Counted from the first letter of the stretch, positions 26,944-36,439 are shown. The stretch: 64,000 nt of DNA from Actinopolyspora biskrensis (GCF_013408175.1 NZ_JACBYW010000004.1:133583-197582), one strand, 5' to 3'. Numbers and translations are program-made. Notes: a model not told the origin generated them from the letters alone.

Positions 26944-29402
26944 TGACCGCCACGCCAGTGAGCCCGTCCGAACCGGAGCTCGGTCGCGCGCGCAAGCGCA
27001 AGGAGGACGCCCGGCTGGTCACCGGAAGGACACGCTGGACCGACAACATGAGCCCGCCCGGCACGGTGCACCTCGCCGTGCTCCGCAGCCCGGTGGCCCA
27101 CGCCCGGATCAGCTCCATCGACACCTCTGAAGCCCGGAGGATGTCCGGGGTGCACGCGGTGGTGACCGGGGCCGACATCGCGCAACGGCAGGGCAGCCTG
27201 CCGTGCGCCTGGCCCGTGACCGAGGACATGAAGGCCCCCGACGCCCCCTCCATGGCGGTCGACTCGGTCAACTTCGCCGGTGAGGCCGTGGCCATGGTCG
27301 CAGCGCGCAGCGCGGCCGAGGCGCGCGACGCCCTGGACGCGATCGACGTCGACTACGAGGACCTCGACGTCGTGCTCGACATCGAGTCGGCGGCGCGGGA
27401 CGGCTCCCCGCTGGTCCACGAGGAGCTGGGCACCAACCGCAACGCGACGTGGACCTTCGACTCGGTCGAGGCGGGGACCGGAGGCGACGTGGAGCAGGCG
27501 CTGCGGGACGCCGAGGTGCGGGTGGACCGCACCTTCCGGCAGCAGCGGTTGATCCCCGCGTTCATGGAGCCCCGCTCGGTTCTCGTCGACCCGACGGGGG
27601 AGCAGTACACGGTCTGGTCGGCCACCCAGGTGCCGCACATCCTGCGCACGATGATCGCCATGACGCTGGGGACCCCCGAGCACAAGGTCCGGGTGATCGC
27701 TCCGGACGTCGGAGGGGGGTTCGGCGGCAAGTTGCAGGTCACCCCCGAGGAGATGCTCACCTTCCTGATGGCCGAACAGCTCGGGCGCCCGGTCAAGTGG
27801 ACCGAGTCCAGGTCCGAGACGATGATCTCCGGCCACCACGGCAGGGACCAGGTGCAGCGGCTCTCCCTGGCCGCGCGCGCGGACGGGACCGTCACCGGCC
27901 TCAAGGTCGACCTGCTCGCCGACATGGGGGCCTACCTGCGGCTGGTCTCGCCCGGGGTGCCGATTCTCGGCGCGTTGATGTTCAACTCGATCTACAAGTT
28001 CGACGCATATCGGTTCACCTGCACGAACGTGTTCACCAACAAGACACCGACCGATGCCTACCGGGGAGCGGGACGCCCCGAGGCGACCTTCGCGATCGAA
28101 CGGATGATGGACGAGCTGGCTGCCGAGCTCGACATGGATCCGATGGAGGTCCGCCGCAGGAACTGGATCAGCCACGAGGAGTTCCCGTTCGACACCATCG
28201 CCGGGCTGACCTACGACTCCGGGAACTACGAGGCGGCAACGGACCGGGCGATGGAGATGTTCGGTTACCAGCAGCTGCGCGACGAGCAGGTGCAACGCAG
28301 GCAGCGCGGCGACACCGTCCAACTGGGTATCGGGATCTCCACCTTCACCGAGATGTGCGGGCTGGCTCCGTCCAGAGTGCTCGGTTCGCTGTCCTACGGA
28401 GCAGGGGGCTGGGAGCATTCCCAGGTCCGGGTGCTGCCCACCGGCAAGGTCGAGGTGGTCACCGGCACCTCGCCGCACGGGCAGAGCCACGTGACCGCCT
28501 GGAGCCAGATCGTCTCCGACCGGCTGGGCGTGCCCTTCGAGGACATCGAGGTGCTGCACGGTGACACGCAGTCCTCGCCGCGCGGTTTGGACACCTACGG
28601 GTCCCGCTCGCTCGCGGTCGGGGGGATCGCGGCTGTTCAGGCCTCCGACAAGGTGGTCGACAAGGCCGGGAAGATCGCGGCGCACATGCTGGAGTGCTCC
28701 GAACAGGACCTGGACTTCGCCGAAGGGCGGTTCGCCGTTCGCGGCACGGACAAGGGCGTGGGCATCACGGACGTGGCGCTGGCCGCGTTCACCGCCCACG
28801 ACCTGCCCGAGGGAGTGGAGCCGAACCTCGACGCAGAGGCCAGTTACGACCCGGAGAACTTCTCCTTCCCGCACGGAACGCACCTGTGCGCCGCCGAGGT
28901 GGACACCGAGACCGGAGGGGTGCGCATCAGGTCCTACGTGTGCGTGGACGACGTCGGCAGCGTCGTCAACCCGCTCATCGTGGAGGGTCAGGTGCACGGT
29001 GGACTGGCCCAGGGGATCGCCCAGGCGTTGTACGAGGAGGCGATTCACGACGAGGACGGCACGCTGACGACCGCGACCTTCGCGGACTACCTGGTCCCGT
29101 CCACGATGGATCTACCCGAGTTCCGAACGGACCGCACCGAGACCGAGGCGACCTCCAACCCGCTCGGGGTCAAGGGAGTGGGCGAGGCGGGCACGATCGC
29201 CTCCACCCCGGCCGTGGTCAACGCGGTGGTCGACGCGATCAGGCACTACGGGGTCACCGATGTGCGGATGCCGTGCTCGCCGCAGCGGGTGTGGCGGGCC
29301 CTGTCCGAGGCCCGGTCGAGTTCCGCCACGGAGGCGGAATCCGGTGGCGGGCTCGGATCCAGTGACAGCGACGGTGGTTTCGCGACCGGAGGTGACAGGT
29401 GA
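26943..29402 (+). CDS. coxL: Form II CO dehydrogenase-like large (molybdenum) subunit
   Basis: The 819-residue subunit binds the molybdopterin cytosine dinucleotide cofactor and holds the active site. It has the N-terminal aldehyde oxidase/xanthine dehydrogenase hammerhead (KRKEDARLVTGRTRWTDN), the cofactor loops GGGFGGK and GQSHVTAW, and catalytic Glu748 in GVKGVGEAG. The active-site loop is AYRGAGR (372-378), the form II signature; true CO-oxidising form I enzymes have AYRCSFR with the copper-binding cysteine. The natural substrate is therefore open. The start at 26943 is fixed by coupling with coxS; the stop overlaps coxM (GTGA). Confidence 0.95.
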   Translation: MTATPVSPSEPELGRARKRKEDARLVTGRTRWTDNMSPPGTVHLAVLRSPVAHARISSIDTSEARRMSGVHAVVTGADIAQRQGSLPCAWPVTEDMKAPDAPSMAVDSVNFAGEAVAMVAARSAAEARDALDAIDVDYEDLDVVLDIESAARDGSPLVHEELGTNRNATWTFDSVEAGTGGDVEQALRDAEVRVDRTFRQQRLIPAFMEPRSVLVDPTGEQYTVWSATQVPHILRTMIAMTLGTPEHKVRVIAPDVGGGFGGKLQVTPEEMLTFLMAEQLGRPVKWTESRSETMISGHHGRDQVQRLSLAARADGTVTGLKVDLLADMGAYLRLVSPGVPILGALMFNSIYKFDAYRFTCTNVFTNKTPTDAYRGAGRPEATFAIERMMDELAAELDMDPMEVRRRNWISHEEFPFDTIAGLTYDSGNYEAATDRAMEMFGYQQLRDEQVQRRQRGDTVQLGIGISTFTEMCGLAPSRVLGSLSYGAGGWEHSQVRVLPTGKVEVVTGTSPHGQSHVTAWSQIVSDRLGVPFEDIEVLHGDTQSSPRGLDTYGSRSLAVGGIAAVQASDKVVDKAGKIAAHMLECSEQDLDFAEGRFAVRGTDKGVGITDVALAAFTAHDLPEGVEPNLDAEASYDPENFSFPHGTHLCAAEVDTETGGVRIRSYVCVDDVGSVVNPLIVEGQVHGGLAQGIAQALYEEAIHDEDGTLTTATFADYLVPSTMDLPEFRTDRTETEATSNPLGVKGVGEAGTIASTPAVVNAVVDAIRHYGVTDVRMPCSPQRVWRALSEARSSSATEAESGGGLGSSDSDGGFATGGDR

Positions 29403-30253
29403 TTCCCGCTGAGTTCGACTACGTTGCCCCCTCCACGGTGGAGGAGGCGGTCCGGACCCTGAGCAGCGCGGGGGAGGACGCCAAAGTCCTGGCCGGAGGG
29501 CAGAGCCTGCTCCCGGTGCTGCGCATGAGGCTCGCCGATCCCTCGCTGGTGGTGGATCTCGGCAAGGTCGCCGAGATGCGCGGAATCCGCGAGGAAGGCG
29601 ACGAACTGGTGATCGGCGCCATGACCAGTCACCACGATGTGCTGCGTGACGACCTGGTCTCCGAACACGCCGGGCTGATCGCGCTGACGACGCGGACCGT
29701 CGCCGACCCGCAGGTGCGGCACCGCGGGACGTTCGGGGGTTCCATAACCCACGCCGATCCCGCGGGCGACCTGTTGGCGCCCGTACTGGCGATGGACGCG
29801 GAGATGGTCGTGGCCGGTCCCTCCGGGAGGAGGAACATCGCGGCACGCGAGTTCTTCGTCGATTACTTCACCACGGCGATCGAGCCGGACGAGATCCTCG
29901 TCGAGGTCCGCTTGCCCAAGTACACGGGGTGGAGCGCGCACTACGAGAAGTTCAACCGGGTGGCACAGGCCTGGTCGGTGGTGGGAGTCGCGACCACGGT
30001 GCTCGTGGAAGGCGGGAAGATCGCCCGCGCGCGGGTCGGGCTGACCAACATGGGAGCGACCCCGATACGTGCGGAGGGCGTGGAGCAGGCGCTGCTCGGC
30101 GCGGCCCCCACGGAGGAGGCGATAAGGCAGGCGGCCGCGCGTGCCACCGAAGGAACGAGCGCGGGCAGCGACGCCAACGCCGATGTGGACTACCGGGAAC
30201 ACCTGGCCGAAGTCCTGACCGGGCGGGCGCTGGCCACCGCTGCGAGTTCTTAG
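29399..30253 (+). CDS. coxM: CO dehydrogenase-type medium (FAD) subunit
   Basis: The 284-residue flavoprotein subunit takes electrons from the iron-sulfur subunit and passes them to an acceptor such as quinone. The FAD-binding motifs are clear: AGGQSLLPVLRMRLADP (about 32-48) and TFGGSITHADPAGDL (about 110-124). The C-terminal CO_deh_flav_C domain starts at YEKFNRVAQAWS. The GTG start at 29399 overlaps the coxL stop by four bases. It is followed directly by repeat R7. Confidence 0.95.
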   Translation: MIPAEFDYVAPSTVEEAVRTLSSAGEDAKVLAGGQSLLPVLRMRLADPSLVVDLGKVAEMRGIREEGDELVIGAMTSHHDVLRDDLVSEHAGLIALTTRTVADPQVRHRGTFGGSITHADPAGDLLAPVLAMDAEMVVAGPSGRRNIAAREFFVDYFTTAIEPDEILVEVRLPKYTGWSAHYEKFNRVAQAWSVVGVATTVLVEGGKIARARVGLTNMGATPIRAEGVEQALLGAAPTEEAIRQAAARATEGTSAGSDANADVDYREHLAEVLTGRALATAASS

Positions 30254-30264
30254 AACCCTCATTC

Positions 30265-30515
30265 TTGGAATTCCGGCTCGGTTCGGTTTGCTCGGCGGTG
30301 CGGGTGGCGGAACCTCTCGCGGGCTCTCGCTCCGGCCAGGCCCGACATCGGGTAGCGGCCCGCACGACGTCGGGCCTTCCTCGCGAGAGCACCACGGGAG
30401 AACCCGCGACGGTGCCGCCTGCGCGGGCTCAGAGCGCCCGCGTTGGGCGGAGCCTTTCGCTGGAAGTGCTTGGCAAGGGTTCGGCGCTGGCGCGTCGAAG
30501 GGGCGACCTGGGAAT
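30265..30515 (+). repeat. Intergenic repeat family, full copy R7
   Basis: Shares with R1 the stretches GGCGGAACCTCTCGCGGGCT, CCCGACATCGGGTAG, GAGAACCCGCG, CGGTGCC, CGGGCTC, GCGTTGG and GGTTCGGCGCTGGCGCG. The hairpin region lies at 30341-30374 but its inner stem has diverged. It fills most of the 324-base gap between coxM and coxG. Confidence 0.75.
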
Positions 30516-30577
30516 TTTCCCGTGCCGCCAGCGGACCGCCGATCCGGACGGACGTTCGGCTGATGCGAGGAGGACCA

Positions 30578-31462
30578 GTGCAGCTGGAGCACGAATTCAC
30601 CGTGCCGGTTCCGGTCGACGACGCCTGGCAGGCGCTGCTCGACCTGGAACGGGTGGCGCCGTGTATGCCGGGGGCGACGCTGAAAAGCGTGGAGGGAAAC
30701 GAGTTCTCCGGCTCGGTCAAGGTCAAACTCGGTCCGGTGTCACTGCTGTACAAGGGCAGCGGCAGCTTCGCCTCGGTCGACCCCGAGGCGCGCCGGGCCG
30801 TCGTGGAAGCGAGCGGAAAGGACTCGCGTGGCAACGGCACCGCCTCGGCCACGGTGAGCGCGACACTGCGCTCCGAGGGAGCGAGCACCGCCGTGCACGT
30901 GGACACGGACCTGAAAGTAACCGGGAAGCCCGCGCAACTCGGGCGTGGGCTGATCTCCGAGGTGGCGGAGAAGCTGATCAACCAGTTCGCGGACTGCTTG
31001 GCCGAGCGGCTGACCGGCACCGAACCCGGCCAGGCCGCCGCACCGGCCACCGCCGAGGAAACAGCCGGTACGACCGGGGACGGGGACGGCCCCTCCGTCT
31101 CCGGGAACGGCCACCTCCCGGAAGGCGAACAGCCCGCCCCGGCGGGCGAGCAGGCGGACGAGCAGGAGCGGCAGGAGATCCCCGAAGGGCGGACCGGGTG
31201 GAAGGTCACCGGTGTCGAGTCCTCCGGACAGCGGCCGCACTCGGAAGCCGCGCGGACCGGAGGCGGGGGCTCCCCGGAGGGAGCCACACCCGGCGGGAAG
31301 CGGGAAGCGGCCGAGTTATCGGGGAGCTCCGAGGACGTGGTGGATCTGCTCGGCACGGCGGGGGTGCCGGTTCTGAAACGACTCGCCCCCGTGGCCGCCG
31401 TGGTGGCCGGGCTGGTCGTGGTTCTCGTGGTGCTGCGCAGGAGAGCGCGCGGACGACAGTGA
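30578..31462 (+). CDS. coxG: CoxG-like SRPBCC protein with C-terminal membrane anchor
   Basis: The 294-residue protein has an N-terminal CoxG domain of the SRPBCC/START fold (about 1-150): VPVPVDDAWQALLDLERVAP, CMPGATLKSVEGNEFSG, VHVDTDLKVTGKPAQLGRGL. A low-complexity linker of about 110 residues, rich in Gly, Glu and Pro, leads to a C-terminal membrane helix (about 268-288) and RRRARGRQ. CoxG has been implicated in recruiting CO dehydrogenase to the membrane, and newer work suggests it carries a quinone. The GTG at 30578 follows GAGGAGG; an ATG at 30563 is rejected. It is the last gene of the cluster. Confidence 0.9.
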   Translation: MQLEHEFTVPVPVDDAWQALLDLERVAPCMPGATLKSVEGNEFSGSVKVKLGPVSLLYKGSGSFASVDPEARRAVVEASGKDSRGNGTASATVSATLRSEGASTAVHVDTDLKVTGKPAQLGRGLISEVAEKLINQFADCLAERLTGTEPGQAAAPATAEETAGTTGDGDGPSVSGNGHLPEGEQPAPAGEQADEQERQEIPEGRTGWKVTGVESSGQRPHSEAARTGGGGSPEGATPGGKREAAELSGSSEDVVDLLGTAGVPVLKRLAPVAAVVAGLVVVLVVLRRRARGRQ

Positions 31463-31571
31463 GCGGGCCCCGGAACGCGGGCCGGTACCGGACGGTTCCG
31501 GGGCGCTCTTCGGTCGTGCGGTTCCTCGGGGGAGCGGCGTGCCCGGCCCGGTCGACGGGACGGGAGGCCCG

Positions 31572-31609
31572 GCGGGGTTCTTCGGCACGGCCGCGCCGAA
31601 GAACCCCGC
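31572..31609. terminator. Bidirectional hairpin terminator
   Basis: GCGGGGTTCTTCGGC (31572-31586) and GCCGAAGAACCCCGC (31595-31609) form a perfect 15-bp stem around an 8-base loop, in the 184-base gap between the convergent coxG and SPFH genes. It can serve both. Confidence 0.8.
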
Positions 31610-31646
31610 GTTCCCGGACACCGGAACGAACGGGCTCAACGAAGCA

Positions 31647-33008
31647 CTACTGGTTGCCCGCCCTGTTGTCCATCATGGACTGAGCGAACTCCTCGGTCCG
31701 GTCGACAGCCTGCATCGCCTCGTCCACGCTGCTCCCGCTCCGGGAACTGCCGGAACCGGTCGAGCGGGACGCGGCGTCGCCGCTGGCGAACGCCTCCGAG
31801 CTCATCTTCGGCAGCAGCTGGGACACCAGCAGCGTGGACAGCGTCGACTGCTCGCCGCCACCGCCGCGTACGACGACCGGGCGCGGCGCGTGTTCGGCGA
31901 GTTTCGCACCGACCTCCAGCCTGCGCTGCGCCAGTTCGTAGCTGAGCACGGCGCGGTTGTCCCGGTAGGCCCGGCCCAGCCGCTCGCGGGACTTCGCCTC
32001 GTTCTGCGCCTCGGTGAGCGTGGCCCTGCCGCGAGCCTCGATCTCCCACTGAGCCCGCTGGGCCTCGGTTTCCTGCTCTTCCAGCCTGCGGGCGACGTCG
32101 CGCCGCGCCTGGTTGCGGGCCGCCTTCACCTCGACCAGCTTGGCGTCACGCGTCTTCTTCGCACGCTCGATCTCCATCGACAGGTTGTCGATGCGCCGCT
32201 TGCGGGTCAGCTCCCACTCGCGTTCGTAGGCGCTGAGCTCCTTGGAGACGCGCTCCCTCGTGGCGAGGTGCTGCTGGTACTGGTCCGGAAGCTGTACGTC
32301 CGGGATGTTGGCGCCGAGGATCCACACGCCGTACTTGCTCAGCTGGCGGTTCAGCGTCGCCTGCATGTCCTCGACGTCGCTGCCGCGCAGGTCGTAGGCC
32401 GCCTCGGTGTGCACCTGCCTGCCGCGTTGCCGGATCGCGTCCTGCACCGCGCTGGACAGCACCGCGTCGAAGTTACCCGCGCCGATAGTGCGCACGAAGT
32501 CGATCGGGTTGTCGATGCGGAACTTCAGGAAGAACTCGATGGCCTTCAGCGGCACGTCCTCGGCGGTTGGACAGGCGGCCACCGGTGCGCTGTAGGGGAT
32601 CTCGGTGGTGGTGTCCACGATGAAGTCCACCTTGTCCCAGGGCCACCACAGGTAGTGCCGGCCGGGGTCGAGCGTGCCGGTGAACGCGCCGTAACGGCTG
32701 CGGATGCCGGTGGTGCCCTGCTCGATCTCCACGATCGAACCACGCCACAGCGCGATCACGGCGAGCACCAGGGCCAGTGCCGCCCCGGCCCCGGTGACCG
32801 TGGCGATCAGCCCGCCGCTGAACGCGGCCGTCCCGGCGAGGTAGAGGGCGACGAACAGCAGCACGAGCCAGCCGATCCCCCGGTTGTCCTTCGGGATCAC
32901 CACCGGCACGAGCTTGCCCTCGTCGCCGCCGCGAATGAGCTGGCGGATGTTCGACCACGACGCGACCGCGTCGGTGATCTTGGAAAAACCGCGTTCCTGG
33001 CTCGCCAT
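31647..33008 (-). CDS. SPFH/band-7 membrane protein, downstream partner
   Basis: The 453-residue protein has two adjacent membrane segments (about 46-66 and 70-90), an SPFH domain (about 95-270: VEIEQGTTGIRSRYGAFTGT, PGRHYLWWPWDKVDF, VEDMQATLNRQLSKYG) and a long helical coiled-coil region rich in Arg, Glu and Ala (about 275-375) followed by a Ser/Gly-rich tail. SPFH proteins form membrane cages or microdomains. The ATG overlaps the stop of the upstream SPFH gene (TGATG), so the two are made together and probably co-assemble, as HflK and HflC do. No protease or NfeD gene is adjacent. Confidence 0.88.
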   Translation of the reverse strand: MASQERGFSKITDAVASWSNIRQLIRGGDEGKLVPVVIPKDNRGIGWLVLLFVALYLAGTAAFSGGLIATVTGAGAALALVLAVIALWRGSIVEIEQGTTGIRSRYGAFTGTLDPGRHYLWWPWDKVDFIVDTTTEIPYSAPVAACPTAEDVPLKAIEFFLKFRIDNPIDFVRTIGAGNFDAVLSSAVQDAIRQRGRQVHTEAAYDLRGSDVEDMQATLNRQLSKYGVWILGANIPDVQLPDQYQQHLATRERVSKELSAYEREWELTRKRRIDNLSMEIERAKKTRDAKLVEVKAARNQARRDVARRLEEQETEAQRAQWEIEARGRATLTEAQNEAKSRERLGRAYRDNRAVLSYELAQRRLEVGAKLAEHAPRPVVVRGGGGEQSTLSTLLVSQLLPKMSSEAFASGDAASRSTGSGSSRSGSSVDEAMQAVDRTEEFAQSMMDNRAGNQ

Positions 33009-34660
33009 CACTGCTCACCTGCCTGGTGCTGCTCGTCGATCGGGCCCGCGCCGTTCTCGGGCCGCTCGGAGGTTCGAACGTCCCGCGTGTCCGCCGGTTC
33101 CCCGGACCCCGGGGTCTCGGAGCGGTCCTCCTCCGGATCCGCCGGCTCGACGGGGGGTTCCGCATCGGTTTCGGTGTGCCCGCCCGCGGTCAGCAACTGC
33201 TCGATCTCGGCCTCGCGCTCGCGCACGCGTTCCTGGATCGTCTCGACGCGCCGCTGGATGGCGGCCACGTCCGCTTCGGAGAGTCCGCCACCGTCCTCAG
33301 TGGCCCCGAGCATCCGCCGCGCGGTGGCCAGGTAGTCGATGTTCTCGCCGTCACCGAGCGAGAGGAGCGTCGGAAGGTGCTCGGCGAGACTCTCCAGCTT
33401 GTCCAGCGTCTCCTTCTCGTAGTGGTACTCCAGGATCTCCGGGTTGTCCGCGGCGCTGAGCGCCCGGATGTCCAGGGCCTGGGCCTCCAGCAGGGCGGCG
33501 TTGGCGTTGGCGGTGCTCTCCGCCTCGACGAAGCGCTGCCGTGCCTGGGCCTTGGCGCGGTTGGTCTCCCGCTCCAGGGAGGTGTCCATCTGCGCCTGGT
33601 AGCTGGCGATCTCGGCCTTGATGCCGGACAGGCTCTCGTTCATCGAGGCCAGTTCCTTGTTCAGGTCGCCCTCGTCCTGCTCCTTGCGCAGGCTGAGCTC
33701 GTACTCGTAGGTGTAGGCGTCCTTGGCCATCCGCACCATCTCCGGCGCGGCGAGGTCCGCCCGGTACTGCTGGCTGCTCGGCTCGGCATGGGTGATGTTG
33801 GCGCTGGTCAGCCGGACGGCGGGCAGGAACTGCTCGTTCAGGTTGTCCAGCAGTTCCTGGGTGCTCTCCCCGACGAGGTCGTAGATGTCATCGGCGCGCT
33901 GCTGGTAGATCAGGCTGCGGGTGACCTCGCTGACCGCGTTGGTCAGCTTGTCGGAGAAGCCGGACACCGCGCCGAGCGCGAACATGAACTGCGTCGGGTC
34001 CTCGATGCGGAACTGCAGGAACAGGTCGACCGAGGCCTTGATACCGCCCCGGGTGGGCGCCTCGCTGATCGGCGCGTTGAACGGGTACTCCCGCGTCGTG
34101 TTCAGCACGTAGCTGACCTGCTTGCGCGGGTCGAGGAGCACTGTGCGGCCCGGCCCGACCGTGCGGTCCAGCTTGCTGAACTTGGTGATCATCGCATGGC
34201 AGCCCTCCGGCACCATGACGATGCTGCGCCGCGCCCACAGCATGACGGCCGCGATCGCCAGCAGCACCCAGATGTGCGGGCCGAACCACGCCGTCCCCAC
34301 GCCGGTCGCCTGCGCCGCGACAGTACCGAGCACGGCGATCACGGCCAGCGCCAGCACCGGCAGTGCGATGCCGGTCAGCGCGTTGCGCTTGGGAATGACC
34401 ACGGGGCAGATGACATTGACCCATTCCCCGTCGTTCCCGCGCTCGGAAACGCTGCTGTTGACGAGCTGGCTGATCTCGCCCATCGGTGCGGTTCGCTGCT
34501 CGATCCGAGTTCCAGCCGAGCTGCCCTGCTCCCGGGCGGAGAGGAAGTCGGCCGGGTCGGTCGTGAATCCTTCGATCGCGTTTTCCGCGGATTCACCGGA
34601 AAACCCCTGATTCTCGGCAACCGCGGACATGGCTTGACGCCCGGCCGCTGCAACGGACAT
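33008..34660 (-). CDS. SPFH/band-7 membrane protein, upstream partner
   Basis: A 550-residue paralogue of the downstream protein. A polar N-terminus of about 90 residues precedes two membrane segments (about 95-120 and 127-145), then the SPFH domain (VMVPEGCHAMITKFSKLDRT, PGRTVLLDPRKQVSYV, DLFLQFRIEDPTQFMF), a coiled coil rich in Gln, Glu and Ala (about 315-415), and an acidic, Pro-rich C-terminal tail. The long N- and C-terminal extensions distinguish it from its partner. The ATG at 34660 follows GGGGG. It is first in a two-gene operon. Cellular role unknown; membrane organisation is the family theme. Confidence 0.88.
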   Translation of the reverse strand: MSVAAAGRQAMSAVAENQGFSGESAENAIEGFTTDPADFLSAREQGSSAGTRIEQRTAPMGEISQLVNSSVSERGNDGEWVNVICPVVIPKRNALTGIALPVLALAVIAVLGTVAAQATGVGTAWFGPHIWVLLAIAAVMLWARRSIVMVPEGCHAMITKFSKLDRTVGPGRTVLLDPRKQVSYVLNTTREYPFNAPISEAPTRGGIKASVDLFLQFRIEDPTQFMFALGAVSGFSDKLTNAVSEVTRSLIYQQRADDIYDLVGESTQELLDNLNEQFLPAVRLTSANITHAEPSSQQYRADLAAPEMVRMAKDAYTYEYELSLRKEQDEGDLNKELASMNESLSGIKAEIASYQAQMDTSLERETNRAKAQARQRFVEAESTANANAALLEAQALDIRALSAADNPEILEYHYEKETLDKLESLAEHLPTLLSLGDGENIDYLATARRMLGATEDGGGLSEADVAAIQRRVETIQERVREREAEIEQLLTAGGHTETDAEPPVEPADPEEDRSETPGSGEPADTRDVRTSERPENGAGPIDEQHQAGEQ

Positions 34661-35225
34661 GTGTGTTGCCCCCTAGATGACTACGGAATCGTCCGGTTCG
34701 GACGCGTGACGACGGCATTCGGTTCCTTACGCGTCGTGATGTCGCTCGGTGCGGCGGTCGAAGGCTATCGCACACCAGGTGAGCCGTGTGTGGTTTTCCC
34801 GCCTCCGCGGACGGTGCGCTCGGCAAGCGCGGCGGCCGGGGCGGCCGAATCCGGATTCGTGGACGAGTTGATCAGGAATGTGAACTCCGGGCGAGGAGGA
34901 AATGTTCGTGGAATGTGCACCGAAGTGTCGACTTCCGCCCGACCGGGATTTTCCGGTACCGGACATATCGGGTCGCGGTACTCCGCGCCGACGACGGATC
35001 GTCGGATCCGGAGCGGGGTGACCGTCCGGCGCGGGTTCCGGCTCGCGCTCTCCCCGGCTTCGCTGTGGCAGGCGTTGCTCGCGCTGTGGTTGCCCAGGAA
35101 GTGAAGGGGCTTTCCGTGGTGTTCGGTATAACCGAGCGCGAGCCGAGAAGGGACCGCGCCGGGAGGCGGGGCCCACTCGGTTACCGGCACGGCGACCGGG
35201 CCACCGAACGGGGCGGGGAACTCAC
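34661..35225. other. 565-base gap, no supported gene
   Basis: The region upstream of the SPFH operon and downstream of menC. A short frame at 34902-35021 (39 codons) follows GAGGAGG, but its product is Arg/Pro-rich with no family resemblance, so I do not call it a gene. The SPFH promoter should lie near 34680-34760, where the GC content drops slightly. I see no repeat copy and no strong hairpin. Confidence 0.5.
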
Positions 35226-36218
35226 TCACCCGGTCATCGTTTCGTGCACCCGGCGCAGTCGGTCCAGCCAGCGGTGCTGGGTCTCCGCGGTCGGGGTGGC
35301 GGCGGCGACCAGCGCGGGAGCCGGCTCGGGTGCCCGCTCGGGCACGGGCATCCGTCCGGCGACGGGAAGCAGGGAGTCGGTGACGACGTCGCCGTCGAGC
35401 AGGGACATCGTGCCCAGCCCGCAGGCGAACGGCAGCCGGGGCAACGCTCCGGCGAGTGCGAGCTGCGCGGCGAGTCCGACGCTGCTCTCCACGGCGGAGG
35501 AGACCACGCAGGGTAAGCCGCAGGCCTCGGCCACCTGCAAGGCGCGGTGCACTCCCCCCAGCGGGGCGGCTTTGATCACCGCCACGTCGGCCGCGTCCGC
35601 GACGGCCACGCGCAGCGGGTCCTCCGCCCGCCGGATCGACTCGTCCGCCGCGATGCGCACGTCCACCCGCTTTCGCACGGCGGCGAGTTCCTCGATGCTC
35701 GCGCACGGCTGCTCCACGTACTCCAGCCCGCCCGCCGCGCGATCGAGTTCCCGGATGCGCCGCACGGCGGTGTCCACGTCCCAGGCGGTGTTGGCGTCCA
35801 CCCGCACCGCCCCGGAGTCTCCGAGCGCGTCGCGTACGGCCTCCACCCGCTCCACGTCGGCGGAAGCCGGTTGGCCCGCTTCGGCCACCTTGACCTTCGC
35901 CGTGCCGCACCCCGAACCGGCGACGATCTCGTGGGCCCGCCGCGGGTCCACGGCGGGGACGGTGCAGTTGACCGGGACCGTCCCCCGCACCGGCTCCGGC
36001 CAGCGGTCGAAACAGCTTTCCAGCGCGGCCCCCAGCCACGGGACGGAGTCGGAATCCGAGTAGTCCTCGAACGGGCAGAAGTCCCCCCAGCCGGCAGGCC
36101 CGCTGAGCAGCACTCCCCGGCGCACCGTCACTCCCCGGAATCTGGTGCGCATCGGCAGGCTGTAGACGCGCACCGCATCGAGCTCGGACAGGTCCTTCTT
36201 TCCGGGGTAGGAGTCCAT
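35226..36218 (-). CDS. menC: o-Succinylbenzoate synthase
   Basis: MenC dehydrates SHCHC to o-succinylbenzoate in menaquinone synthesis. The 330-residue protein has the enolase-superfamily pattern: catalytic lysine strand AKVKVAE, metal ligands in VRVDANTAW, GLEYVEQPC and RIAADESI, and the second lysine in VAVIKAAPLGG. The ATG at 36218 (MDSYPGKKDLSELDAVRVYS) is chosen because upstream codons do not resemble the family; CAGGAT lies 7 bases before it. No other men gene is adjacent. Other enolase-superfamily activities (dipeptide epimerase, racemase) are possible but less likely given the actinobacterial MenC-like layout. Confidence 0.88.
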   Translation of the reverse strand: MDSYPGKKDLSELDAVRVYSLPMRTRFRGVTVRRGVLLSGPAGWGDFCPFEDYSDSDSVPWLGAALESCFDRWPEPVRGTVPVNCTVPAVDPRRAHEIVAGSGCGTAKVKVAEAGQPASADVERVEAVRDALGDSGAVRVDANTAWDVDTAVRRIRELDRAAGGLEYVEQPCASIEELAAVRKRVDVRIAADESIRRAEDPLRVAVADAADVAVIKAAPLGGVHRALQVAEACGLPCVVSSAVESSVGLAAQLALAGALPRLPFACGLGTMSLLDGDVVTDSLLPVAGRMPVPERAPEPAPALVAAATPTAETQHRWLDRLRRVHETMTG

Positions 36219-36289
36219 GCTCACGATCCTGGCACGCGCGTACCACCCGTGGCATCCGGCTACGGCCCACCGCACACCCCGCAGCCGAG

Positions 36290-36405
36290 CTGTTCGAGAG
36301 CCTCGGCTCGGTTCGCGTGGGTGGTCACTCGGCGTGGACCTACCGCGACGGTGCGAGTTGTTCGGGTGGTGGTCTCGGCGCCGCAGGCGCCGAGGGAAAA
36401 ACTCC
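36290..36405 (+). repeat. Intergenic repeat family, degenerate copy R8
   Basis: Matches to the family include GTCACTCGGCGTGGACC (compare GTCACTTGGCGGAACC in R6), CCGCGACGGTGC (R7), TGTTCGGGTGG and the closing CGGCGCCGCAGGCGCCGAGG hairpin. The central hairpin is missing. It lies in the gap between menC and the second SUFU gene. Confidence 0.45.
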
Positions 36406-36439
36406 GACCCGAGCAGGCCGGCCGTCCCGCGGGAATTCT

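Noticed and set aside
34902-35021. 39-codon frame after GAGGAGG
   Set aside because: Only 2 bases separate the purine run from the ATG, the product is Arg/Pro-rich, and nothing supports conservation.
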